Assembly (NCBI GenBank): GCA_009927245.1
Contig: RFNI01000210.1
Location: forward strand, 1 to 8,028
Direction: 5' to 3'
Source of the DNA: Actinomycetota bacterium
GTDB lineage: Bacteria; Actinomycetota; Actinomycetes; Actinomycetales; Microbacteriaceae
Length of the DNA: 8,028 nucleotides
Made by a program: the position numbers and the translations under genes. Below the pieces are notes generated by a model that worked only from the letters and a program-made list of their open reading frames with translations, did no database searches and was not told the DNA's origin. The stretch's first letter is position 1, and each line of letters begins with the position of its first letter. Positions 1-6,139 of the stretch are shown one piece after another.

Positions 1-53
1 ATCATCATTCGGGCTAACTGCCCACCGCCGATGACACCTACTGTTTTAGCCAC
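1..53 (-). CDS. purK: PurK N-terminus (partial): 5-(carboxyamino)imidazole ribonucleotide synthase
   Basis: Partial gene running off the left edge; only 17 codons are present. Read from a GTG start at 53, the translation begins VAKTVGVIGGGQLARMM, the nucleotide-binding glycine-rich opening of PurK, the ATP-grasp enzyme that carboxylates aminoimidazole ribonucleotide in purine synthesis in the cytosol. The start overlaps the last codons of the PH-domain gene by 8 bases (that gene's TAA is at 48-46), so the two are probably translationally coupled. An ATG also lies at 60-58, but it belongs to the PH-domain frame. The birA / PH-domain / purK order is common in actinobacteria and supports the call. 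The reading frame is intact over the visible stretch, unlike its two upstream neighbours. Confidence 0.85.
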   Translation of the reverse strand, partial: MAKTVGVIGGGQLARMM

Positions 54-531
54 GATTCATTCTCTCTGTTGTTTTCTTACTTCTAGAAACCAGGTAACGT
101 TCAATCTCTTTGACTAACTTCTTAGCTTTAGAGACTCTCTTCAAAACTAGATCTTGCCCAAACTCTCGGTGTATTTGAATGTCTCCAGAAAGCGATAGGA
201 ACGACTTTGAAACTGAAACTCCAGAAATCTCACTCCAACTAACCTGATCCGAAACTTTGCTGGTAAGTCCTCGATAAACAACGATGCGATTAGAAGAATT
301 ACATAGCGATTGGTGAAGTATCGAACTGAAGGAATAAGCCAGAGAAACAGAACTGCAACTAAACAAAACCGAGGAGAGCTTGATGTTGCCAAGCCTCAGG
401 AAGTCTTGGATCTAAAAGAAGAAAAGGGCGGCAAACAGCCCAAGAAGTAATACTGGAAGGACAAGAGCTGAGCCATGACGACGCAAAGTTGCGAACTCTG
501 TCTCGCTCAGGCTGCTCTCGGTTGTGCTCAC
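46..531 (-). pseudogene. Membrane-anchored bacterial PH-domain (bPH2/YdbS-like) protein, interrupted by three frameshifts
   Basis: Homologous segments are spread over three frames. From a GTG at 531 the first reads VSTTESSLSETEFATLRRHG and continues through a hydrophobic stretch (ALVLPVLLLGLFAALFF) to a TAG at 414. The next frame supplies LLDPRLPEAWQHQALLGF (about 418-365). The next gives LVAVLFLWLIPSVRYFTNRY, a second membrane segment. The original frame then resumes with NRIVVYRGL, WSEISGVSVS and LSLSGDIQIHREFG, the body of the PH domain, ending at TAA 48-46. One added base near each of 425-414, 372-362 and 305-290 restores a protein of about 162 residues, usual for the family: two N-terminal membrane segments and a cytoplasmic PH domain. 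Each break lies by a T-rich run on the coding strand. It starts 5 bases after the birA stop and overlaps purK. The cellular role is unknown. Either a pseudogene or a gene broken by sequence errors. Confidence 0.8.
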
Positions 532-536
532 CTGAC

Positions 537-1317
537 CTATTGTCGCAAGTGTTGAATGTCTCCCGCGGCAACGGCACGAATTTCAATTGGATCACTCATG
601 GCAACCAAGAGTCTTCCATCGTTATCTAAACCAGCTGCTTTACCTGAAAACTCTGTTCCATCAGGAAGCTGAACTAAAACCTTTGAACCGACGGTGACTG
701 ACTTCTCTAGAACTTCAGAAAGCAATCCACTAGCTTCTGGATCTCCATTTGCGTCACAGAAGTCCTCATACAGTCTCTTCAGTGAGGCTAGGTATCGAAC
801 CAAGATGTCATCAAGTTCAAAACCTGAGACATTGTGCAGAGCAAGTGAAGTTGCGGTTGGGATAGGCAACCCTGCCTTGTCCTGTCTCAGGTTCAAACCG
901 GCACCGATTACCACTGCATCTCCCGAAGGCAGGATTTCAGCAAGTAGTCCAGAGATCTTCTCGCCATTGACCAGAACATCGTTTGGCCACTTCAAACCAA
1001 CTGAACCATCTTCAATCAGAGAACTGACACAGTTGGTCATTGCCAACCCAGCCAGAAGCGGTAACCAGCCAAAACTTTGAATACCAAAGGTTTTAGGGCG
1101 AAGAATTACAGAAACAGCTAGGGCATCGCCTGGACTGGCAACCCAAGAACGGTCAAGCCTTCCCCTTCCTGAGGTCTGGTTATCAGTGACTAAAACGCTG
1201 AAATCAGGCCATTCATCAGGGATGTGGTGCTGAGGTGGAGTAATTCCGTGTTGGTTGAGCCTATTTCAGGCAGATAACCACTTTTGAGGCAAATTCTGAG
1301 CTATTTGAAAAGTCCAT
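537..1317 (-). pseudogene. birA: Biotin--[acetyl-CoA-carboxylase] ligase (BirA, no DNA-binding domain), interrupted by two frameshifts
   Basis: BirA activates biotin with ATP and attaches it to the carrier lysine of biotin enzymes, here presumably the alpha subunit of the neighbouring acyl-CoA carboxylase. From ATG 1317 one frame reads MDFSNSSEFAS and stops at TAG 1263-1261. A second carries YLPEIGSTNTELL, with the family's GSTN motif. A third carries the rest without interruption to TAG 539-537: SVLVTDNQTSGRGRLDRSW (biotin/ATP loop), DALAVSVILRP, LKWPNDVLVNGEKISG (the KWPND core) and the small C-terminal barrel ending GDIQHLRQ. One base restored at about 1285-1267 (beside an AAAA run) and one at about 1231-1219 (beside CCC) gives about 260 residues, the normal size of a monofunctional ligase. 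There is no N-terminal helix-turn-helix, so no repressor role is expected. Without the missing bases only a fragment lacking the GSTN segment could be made. Confidence 0.87.
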
Positions 1318-1333
1318 AGCCCTAAGGTTAGAC
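1305..1333 (+). promoter_or_regulatory. Candidate promoter for the carboxylase genes
   Basis: TTGAAA at 1305-1310, a 17-base spacer, then TTAGAC at 1328-1333 resembles a housekeeping sigma promoter pointing toward accD. The -10 half is imperfect. It would leave a leader of roughly 60 bases before the TTG start at 1402. The element overlaps the birA start and its candidate -10 box, so the divergent promoters would lie face to face. Confidence 0.3.
1325..1330 (-). promoter_or_regulatory. Candidate -10 box for a leaderless birA transcript
   Basis: On the minus strand TAACCT lies 7 bases before the ATG at 1317. That spacing would put transcription start at or next to the start codon, as in the leaderless mRNAs frequent in actinobacteria. 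No convincing -35 box is visible, and a GGAGGG further upstream lies 15 bases from the ATG, too far for a normal ribosome binding site. Inference only. Confidence 0.3.
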
Positions 1334-1390
1334 CCTCCTACCGACACCTCTTGGATAGAGTTGCTCTAAGCCAGAGAAATCAAACTAATT

Positions 1391-1394
1391 GGAG
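1391..1394 (+). promoter_or_regulatory. Ribosome binding site that decides the accD start
   Basis: GGAG lies 7 bases before the TTG at 1402-1404. The longer possible start, TTG at 1351, has no Shine-Dalgarno sequence in front of it. The site therefore favours the 533-residue protein over a 550-residue one. Confidence 0.6.
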
Positions 1395-1401
1395 CTCCGC
1401 T

Positions 1402-3003
1402 TTGACCGATAAGAATCAGCCCGACCTTTCAACTACGGCCGGAAGAATTGAAGACCTACGCAACCGCTACCACGAGGCAGTTTATGCAAGTGGTGAAGCT
1501 GCCATCGCTAAGCAGCACTCAAAGGGAAAGAAGACTGCTCGTGAGCGTATCGAGCTGCTCCTTGACCCAGGTTCATTCGTTGAGATGGACGAGTTCGTTA
1601 GACACCGCTCAACAGCATTCGGCATGGATAAGAACCGTCCTTACGGTGATTCTGTAGTTACCGGTATCGGAACCATCGGTGGCCGTCAGGTCGCACTCTT
1701 CTCTCAGGACTTCACTATCTTTGGTGGATCCCTTGGTGAAGCTGCTGGAAACAAGATCATCAAGATCATGGATCTAGCTATTGCAACCGGTGTTCCTCTA
1801 ATTGGAATTCTGGATTCAGGTGGTGCACGTATTCAAGAGGGTGTAATCGCTCTGGGTAAGTATGGTGAAATCTTCAAACGTCACACCATGGCCTCAGGTG
1901 TTATTCCTCAGCTTTCAATCATCCTTGGTCCAGCAGCAGGTGGAGCAGTTTATGGTCCAGCTCTAACTGACTTCGTAATCATGGTTGATAAAACCTCAAA
2001 CATGTTTGTTACCGGTCCTGATGTCATCAAGACCGTTACCGGTGAAATAGTTGAGATGGAAGCTTTGGGTGGAGCACTAGCTCACAACCAGACTTCAGGT
2101 GTTGCTCACTACCTAGCCAGCGATGAAGAAGACGCTCTGGACTATGCAAGAAACCTACTCAGCTTCCTACCTGAGAACAACCTAAGTGAGTCAATTAGCT
2201 ACGAGTCAAACAGTTCACTAGAAATTACTGATGAAGATCGACTACTGAACACCATCATCCCTGATTCACCTAACCAGCCATACAGCATGATCAAGGTAAT
2301 CGAATCAATTGTTGATGACAACCAGTTCCTAGAAGTGCAACCACTCTTTGCTCCAAACATCGTTATCGGTTTTGCTCGCATCGCAGGTTCTTCAGTTGCA
2401 ATCATTGCTAACCAACCACAGGCACTTGCTGGAACACTAAACATTGACGCTGCTGAAAAGGCAGCTCGCTTCGTTCGTTTCGCGGATGCATTCTCAATTC
2501 CAGTACTTACTCTTGTTGACGTTCCTGGTTACCTACCAGGAGCTGATCAGGAGTGGGCTGGTGTTATCCGTCGTGGAGCGAAACTTATCTACGCATATGC
2601 AGAAGCAACTGTTCCACTGGTGACAATAATCACCCGAAAGGCTTACGGAGGCGCATACATCGTTATGGGCTCTAAGCAGCTTGGAGCCGATATAAACCTC
2701 GCCTGGCCGACTGCTGAGATCGCAGTTATGGGTGGAGAAGGTGCTGTGAACATCTTGTTCAAGGACAAACTCAAAGCAGCTGAAGAAGCTGGTGAGGACA
2801 TGAAGAAGTTCAGAGCTCAACTAGCTGCTGAATACACATACAACGTTGCTAGCCCATACCTTGCTGCAGAACGTGGTGAGCTAGATGGCATCATCGAGCC
2901 AGCCGCTACCCGTGTTTCAGTTATCAAGGCTCTAGCTGCACTGAAGACCAAGCGAGCAGCCACACCACCTAAAAAGCACGGGAACATCCACTGTAATGAG
3001 TGA
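1402..3003 (+). CDS. accD: Acyl-CoA carboxylase beta (carboxyltransferase) subunit, PccB/AccD type
   Basis: Transfers the carboxyl group from carboxybiotin on the alpha subunit to acetyl- or propionyl-CoA, making malonyl- or methylmalonyl-CoA for lipid synthesis in the cytosol. With the TTG at 1402 it has 533 residues, usual for this family. Family hallmarks are the N-terminal TARERIELLLDPGSF; the first oxyanion-hole loop DSGGARIQEG (about 138-147); GPAAGGAVYGP (about 176-186); MFVTGPDVIKTVTGE; and in the C-terminal crotonase-fold half DVPGYLPG, the second oxyanion-hole loop KAYGGAY (about 413-419) and AEIAVMGGEGAVNI. The frame is continuous, unlike birA opposite. It overlaps the epsilon-subunit gene by 8 bases. 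Lysine AAG, asparagine AAC and glycine GGT dominate, which suggests high expression. Residues that set acetyl versus propionyl preference cannot be judged by eye, so the substrate is left open. The biotin-carrying alpha subunit is not in the window. Confidence 0.95.
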   Translation: MTDKNQPDLSTTAGRIEDLRNRYHEAVYASGEAAIAKQHSKGKKTARERIELLLDPGSFVEMDEFVRHRSTAFGMDKNRPYGDSVVTGIGTIGGRQVALFSQDFTIFGGSLGEAAGNKIIKIMDLAIATGVPLIGILDSGGARIQEGVIALGKYGEIFKRHTMASGVIPQLSIILGPAAGGAVYGPALTDFVIMVDKTSNMFVTGPDVIKTVTGEIVEMEALGGALAHNQTSGVAHYLASDEEDALDYARNLLSFLPENNLSESISYESNSSLEITDEDRLLNTIIPDSPNQPYSMIKVIESIVDDNQFLEVQPLFAPNIVIGFARIAGSSVAIIANQPQALAGTLNIDAAEKAARFVRFADAFSIPVLTLVDVPGYLPGADQEWAGVIRRGAKLIYAYAEATVPLVTIITRKAYGGAYIVMGSKQLGADINLAWPTAEIAVMGGEGAVNILFKDKLKAAEEAGEDMKKFRAQLAAEYTYNVASPYLAAERGELDGIIEPAATRVSVIKALAALKTKRAATPPKKHGNIHCNE

Positions 3004-3232
3004 AGAACTAAACCTCGCTGAGAGCATCAAGGTAGTCTCTGGGAACCCAACTCCTCAGGAGCTAGCTGCTGTCATTGCCATCCTGGAGGCTACTCAGGCT
3101 GAGCAAGCTGCAGAGAAGAAACTGGCTAAACAGCCTTCCTCTTCTTGGAACCGCAACTCTGGAAACCTTCGAGGAAACCTGCTACCTGGTTTTGGCCAAT
3201 GGCAAGCACAATACCGTCTCGGAATGGACTAA
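2996..3232 (+). CDS. accE: Acyl-CoA carboxylase epsilon subunit
   Basis: A 78-residue protein whose opening, IKVVSGNPTPQELAAVIAIL (about 11-30), matches the conserved N-terminal helix of the small epsilon subunits (AccE/PccE) of actinobacterial acyl-CoA carboxylases. In that family the subunit binds the beta hexamer and promotes assembly and activity of the holoenzyme. The middle is a charged, alanine-rich helix. The tail has W51, LRGN and a GQW motif, as relatives end with a tryptophan-containing segment. The ATG at 2996 lies inside the end of accD (its TGA is 3001-3003), so translation is probably coupled and the two proteins made together. No separate Shine-Dalgarno sequence is obvious. 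In many actinobacteria a maf gene and the alpha-subunit gene follow; here a DUF885 gene follows instead. Confidence 0.87.
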   Translation: MSEELNLAESIKVVSGNPTPQELAAVIAILEATQAEQAAEKKLAKQPSSSWNRNSGNLRGNLLPGFGQWQAQYRLGMD

Positions 3233-3268
3233 AACAGGACTAGATTTGTTTCAGGTTTTAATCAACTG

Positions 3269-3274
3269 AAAGGA
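3269..3274 (+). promoter_or_regulatory. Ribosome binding site of the DUF885 gene
   Basis: AAAGGA lies 6 bases before the ATG at 3281. The 48-base gap after accE holds no hairpin terminator, so the DUF885 gene may be read through from the carboxylase genes. A TAGATT at 3241-3246 could be a -10 box of its own, but no matching -35 box was convincing. Confidence 0.65.
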
Positions 3275-3280
3275 CCTGTA

Positions 3281-4945
3281 ATGACTCGTGAACCATCAGA
3301 TCTAGACCTGCTCGCCGAAGACTGGGTACAGAAACTCGTTGAACTAAGTCCCGACTTTGCAACCTACGCGGGTTTCAAAGTCGGCGAAGACAAGCTAGAA
3401 GACACCAGCCCAGAAGCAGGTGCTGAATACAACAAGCTCCAAAAAGAGATGCTTGCCAAAGTTGAAGCAACTCCGGTTAGAGATGAAATCGACAAAGTCA
3501 CCAAACTGGCAATGACCTCGACTCTAAAACTCAGTGGTGAGATCTATGACTCAGGACTTTGGAGAAGAGATCTAAACCCAATCGCATCTCCTGCTCAGGG
3601 CATCAGAGACATCTTTGACCTATCTCCAACAGCAACAGTTGAGAACTGGGAAAACATTTCTAAGCGCATGCTAGCCGTCGACAACGCTGTCAATGGATAT
3701 ATCGAAACTCTTCGCGAAGGTATCAAGCACAACGACACTCCTGCCATTCGTCAAATCAAACTAGCTATCACTCAGGCTGAGCAACTTTTGACTCCAGATG
3801 GTTTCTTCAGAAAGTTTGCTGCAAACGCGGAAGCTACAGAGGGCTCAATTCCAGATTCACTAAAAGCCGAGCTACTAGCATCTGCCGAAGCTGCTACCGA
3901 AAGCTATGCAAAGCTAACCAACTTCTTCAAGGAAGAGCTTCTTCCTGCTGGTAACACTGAAGATGCAATCGGTAGAGAGCGTTACAAGTTGCTTAGTGCA
4001 CAGTATCTAGGTAAGCGAGTCGATCTTGACGAGACCTACGAGTGGGGTAAAGAAGAACTTGCTCGTGTTGTTGCTGAACAGAACGCTGTTGCTAACGAAA
4101 TCAAGCCGGGTGCTACCGTTCAGGAAGCAATCGAATTCCTAGACAATGACCCTAAGCGTAAGTTGCATGGAACAGATGAACTTCAAGCTTGGATGCAGCA
4201 GCTTTCAGATGCAGCCATCGAGAAGCTAAGTGGAACTCACTTCGATATCGCAGAGCCTCTGAGAAAGCTTGAGTGCATGATTGCACCAACTCAGCACGGT
4301 GGTATCTACTACACCAGCCCGACCGATGACTTCTCAAGACCAGGTCGTATGTGGTGGTCAGTTCCAGTTGGTGTTACAGAGTTCGATACTTGGAGAGAAA
4401 CCACAACCGTTTACCACGAGGGAGTTCCTGGACACCACCTTCAGATTGCACAGAAGGTATACAACAAGGCAGATCTAAACTCATGGCGCAGACTAGCTTC
4501 TTGGTCTTCAGGTCACGGTGAAGGTTGGGCTCTATACGCTGAGCGTCTAATGCAAGAACTAGGCTTCCTAGATGATCCAGGTGACCGTCTTGGAATGCTA
4601 GATGGTCAGCGCATGCGTGCTGCCCGTGTAGTTCTAGACATCGGTGTTCACTTAGGTAAGCCAAGACTTGACGGCACCGGAAAGTGGGACTTCGACTACG
4701 CGCTTGACTTCATGAGCAAGAACGTAAACATGTCTGAACAGTTCATCAACTTCGAAGTGCACCGTTACTTCGGTTGGCCAGGACAGGCTCCTTCATACAA
4801 GATTGGTCAGAGAATCTGGGAGCAGATCAGAGACGAATACAAGGTTCGCCAAGGCGCTAACTTCAACATCAAGGAATTCCACATGAAGGCCTTGAACCTT
4901 GGAAGCATCGGACTAGATACACTAGAAACAGCTTTGCTGGGATAA
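3281..4945 (+). CDS. DUF885 family protein, putative cytosolic zinc metallopeptidase
   Basis: A 554-residue protein of the DUF885 family. It has the family's signature HEGVPGHH (residues 379-386), an HExxxH-like variant of zinc-peptidase sites. It is followed about 28 residues later by SGHGEGWALYAERL (about 410-423), where E414 could be the third metal ligand, as in gluzincin-type peptidases. The following GMLDGQRMRAARVVLDIG helix is also typical. The N-terminal half is helical and acidic (for example DLDLLAEDWVQKLVELSP). No signal peptide, lipobox or membrane segment is seen, so it should act in the cytosol; many relatives are secreted lipoproteins. The substrate is unknown. Its start is set by a good Shine-Dalgarno sequence, and a strong terminator follows the stop. 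Codon use resembles accD, with many CTA leucines and AAG lysines. A peptidase role is inferred from the motif. Confidence 0.88.
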   Translation: MTREPSDLDLLAEDWVQKLVELSPDFATYAGFKVGEDKLEDTSPEAGAEYNKLQKEMLAKVEATPVRDEIDKVTKLAMTSTLKLSGEIYDSGLWRRDLNPIASPAQGIRDIFDLSPTATVENWENISKRMLAVDNAVNGYIETLREGIKHNDTPAIRQIKLAITQAEQLLTPDGFFRKFAANAEATEGSIPDSLKAELLASAEAATESYAKLTNFFKEELLPAGNTEDAIGRERYKLLSAQYLGKRVDLDETYEWGKEELARVVAEQNAVANEIKPGATVQEAIEFLDNDPKRKLHGTDELQAWMQQLSDAAIEKLSGTHFDIAEPLRKLECMIAPTQHGGIYYTSPTDDFSRPGRMWWSVPVGVTEFDTWRETTTVYHEGVPGHHLQIAQKVYNKADLNSWRRLASWSSGHGEGWALYAERLMQELGFLDDPGDRLGMLDGQRMRAARVVLDIGVHLGKPRLDGTGKWDFDYALDFMSKNVNMSEQFINFEVHRYFGWPGQAPSYKIGQRIWEQIRDEYKVRQGANFNIKEFHMKALNLGSIGLDTLETALLG

Positions 4946-4959
4946 AGCGAAGGCCGTGC

Positions 4960-4997
4960 AATGGCTCCTCTCTAACGGGAGGAGCCATTTCCCTTTT
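4960..4997 (+). terminator. Rho-independent terminator after the DUF885 gene
   Basis: A hairpin of 11 Watson-Crick pairs (4960-4970 with 4979-4989), extended by a T-G and a C-G pair, leaves a four-base loop TAAC at 4973-4976. It is followed by TCCCTTTT. It begins 14 bases after the stop codon. The T run is only on the plus-strand side, so it serves the rightward genes. Confidence 0.88.
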
Positions 4998-5003
4998 AAG
5001 CCT

Positions 5004-5021
5004 GTCCCCCAAAGTGGGGAC
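5004..5021. repeat. Short GC-rich inverted repeat
   Basis: GTCCCC (5004-5009) and GGGGAC (5016-5021) form a perfect 6-bp stem around a six-base loop. There is no T run on either side, so it is not a canonical terminator by itself. It may be a second, weak stop behind the main terminator. Confidence 0.45.
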
Positions 5022-5048
5022 TAATACACAGCCTCTATATTCGGCAGA

Positions 5049-5093
5049 TTAGGAACTACGGAGTTTAGTTTTATTCCGTAAGTGAGTTCCTAA
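5049..5093. repeat. Long bulged inverted repeat
   Basis: TTAGGAACT (5049-5057) pairs perfectly with AGTTCCTAA (5085-5093). Directly inside, ACGGA (5058-5062) pairs with TCCGT (5075-5079), leaving a five-base bulge AAGTG on one side and a 12-base AT-rich loop. A further A-T pair extends the base. No T run follows on either strand. It could be a structured RNA element, a protein-binding site or a remnant of a mobile repeat; the sequence does not decide. Confidence 0.55.
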
Positions 5094-5125
5094 TTATCAA
5101 GGGGATTCGGAATTCATTCCAGGGG

Positions 5126-5164
5126 ACGGGCCAGGAGTTGGCGAAAGCTAACTCCCAGGCCCGT
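5126..5164 (-). terminator. GC-rich hairpin, possible terminator of the sensor operon
   Basis: ACGGGCC (5126-5132) pairs with GGCCCGT (5158-5164). After a small internal loop, GGAGTTGGC (5134-5142) pairs with GCTAACTCC (5147-5155) with one G-T wobble. The plus-strand loop is GAAA, a GNRA tetraloop. It lies 6 bases past the stop of the leftward sensor operon, where a terminator is expected. No T run follows on the minus strand, so it would be of the tail-less kind. A plus-strand structured RNA is the alternative. Confidence 0.5.
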
Positions 5165-5170
5165 TGGGGT

Positions 5171-6139
5171 TTAAGGGGTAAGTCGAAGCGAGACCAGAGG
5201 TTGAGCTTGACCGGGAAGTGTTGCAACCACTGTCAAGGCAAAACTCTCCCCCCTAGGGCTTCTGATTGTTACCCTGCCATTGGTAATTTCTTGTAATGAA
5301 CTTATAGCTGCTTTTAACAGTTCACTTTTCGTTGCGTAATCAAGGTGATCGGTACCACCCTCATCCAAGACCGCAACATCAACTCCTAAATTACGAAGAC
5401 GATTGATTTCGAATCTCAGCTCAGATGAGAGGAGGTTTCTTCCACGAATCTCATCTCGCAGGCTGAGCTCTAAGAGTCTCGCTTGCTTCTTCCTTTCAGC
5501 ACTCAGAGGCGCTTGAGAGTTGGCAATCTCGGTAAGCATCGGGATAGCTACACCTAAAACCTGTTGCAATCTAGTTGCACGTTCAATTCTTGTGGTGTTA
5601 GTGGCGGCAATCTGTGCTCGCGAAGTTTTTTCCTGCAAGCGATAGCCATCCACTTCTGCATTTGCTTTTTGAATTCCGGCTGAAACGCCCAAGCCAGCCA
5701 AGATCAAAACGACAGCACCAATTAGCCCACCGGTAACCGCGGCGAGCGGCCCATAGGTGACCAGCAGTTGAATAGTTAGAGACAGCGCTCCAAGTACGGC
5801 AACTAGCCGTTGTTGCCGCACTGCCGTCACAGTCAGTACGACGGCAGTTCCCATTACCACCCAGCCACCAACAGAGTTGTCGTCAATGCTCTCGCGCTGC
5901 CAAATAACCAGCGCTGGCATGGCAATTGCTGCGGTCAGGTTGTATAGGGCTTGAGGAAGAGGAAGTCGAAGACCTTTATAGAAAAGTAACGATGGAGCTA
6001 CGGCAAATAGGTAGACACCTAAAGCAAGTAATTCAAATGTCCTACCTAAAAGATTAGGTAGCAACATCGATTGGATAGGTAGGTAGATTGCGTAAACAAA
6101 AGGAATCAGTGAAGCAACCAATCTGCCAATAACAATCAT
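5171..6139 (-). CDS. Membrane protein with degenerate sensor-kinase-like cytoplasmic region
   Basis: A 322-residue protein encoded directly after the sensor kinase. About five or six hydrophobic segments fill residues 1-155 (for example ELLALGVYLFAVAPSLLFY and a glycine-rich one around 132-152). An arginine-rich coiled-coil-like region follows at about 157-225, then LRDEIRGRNLL, LGVDVAVLDE and a last part with NGRVTIRSPRGE. The layout parallels a kinase of this type, but no phosphoacceptor histidine lies in the helical region. The N-box and the DxGxG and second glycine loops of the ATP-binding domain are also absent. I infer a non-catalytic partner or regulator of the kinase, perhaps in a mixed membrane complex. 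The ATG at 6139 is chosen because GGAG stands 6 bases before it and it overlaps the kinase stop as ATGA; an upstream ATG at 6151 is in frame but lies on that binding site. No specific family name is claimed. Confidence 0.8.
   Translation of the reverse strand: MIVIGRLVASLIPFVYAIYLPIQSMLLPNLLGRTFELLALGVYLFAVAPSLLFYKGLRLPLPQALYNLTAAIAMPALVIWQRESIDDNSVGGWVVMGTAVVLTVTAVRQQRLVAVLGALSLTIQLLVTYGPLAAVTGGLIGAVVLILAGLGVSAGIQKANAEVDGYRLQEKTSRAQIAATNTTRIERATRLQQVLGVAIPMLTEIANSQAPLSAERKKQARLLELSLRDEIRGRNLLSSELRFEINRLRNLGVDVAVLDEGGTDHLDYATKSELLKAAISSLQEITNGRVTIRSPRGESFALTVVATLPGQAQPLVSLRLTP

Larger units (their letters stand above)
4998..5170. other. Gene-free convergent intergenic region with three inverted repeats
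   Basis: No open frame with family resemblance or a ribosome binding site was found here. It separates the rightward carboxylase/DUF885 genes from the leftward sensor operon. Besides the terminator just upstream it holds three hairpin-forming segments, listed separately. The motif GGGGAC occurs at 5016-5021 and again at 5122-5127, and GTCCCC at 5004-5009 could pair with either copy. Confidence 0.6.

Noticed and set aside
694..1080. Plus-strand open frame of 128 codons opposite birA
   Set aside because: It is antisense to conserved BirA motifs, has no family resemblance and no ribosome binding site; a shadow of the ligase gene.
46..1317. Programmed ribosomal frameshifting as the explanation of the broken frames
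   Set aside because: Five separate shifts in two housekeeping-type genes, with no shared slippery heptamer or downstream structure seen, is implausible compared with deletions.
1356..1368. Small inverted repeat TAGAG-TTG-CTCTA upstream of accD, considered as an operator
   Set aside because: Five base pairs with a three-base gap is expected by chance at this scale, and the motif matches no operator I know.
1351..1401. Seventeen-codon N-terminal extension of accD from TTG 1351
   Set aside because: There is no ribosome binding site before it and the residues are not family-like. The TTG at 1402 has GGAG at a good distance and gives the usual length.
3075..3269. Second frame of 64 codons overlapping accE, considered as a frameshifted accE tail
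   Set aside because: The main accE frame keeps the tryptophan, LRGN and GQW features to its stop and has a normal length. The alternative frame shows no family signal.
5109..5120. GGAAT-TC-ATTCC palindrome
   Set aside because: Short, AT-rich and with no flanking context; not separable from chance.
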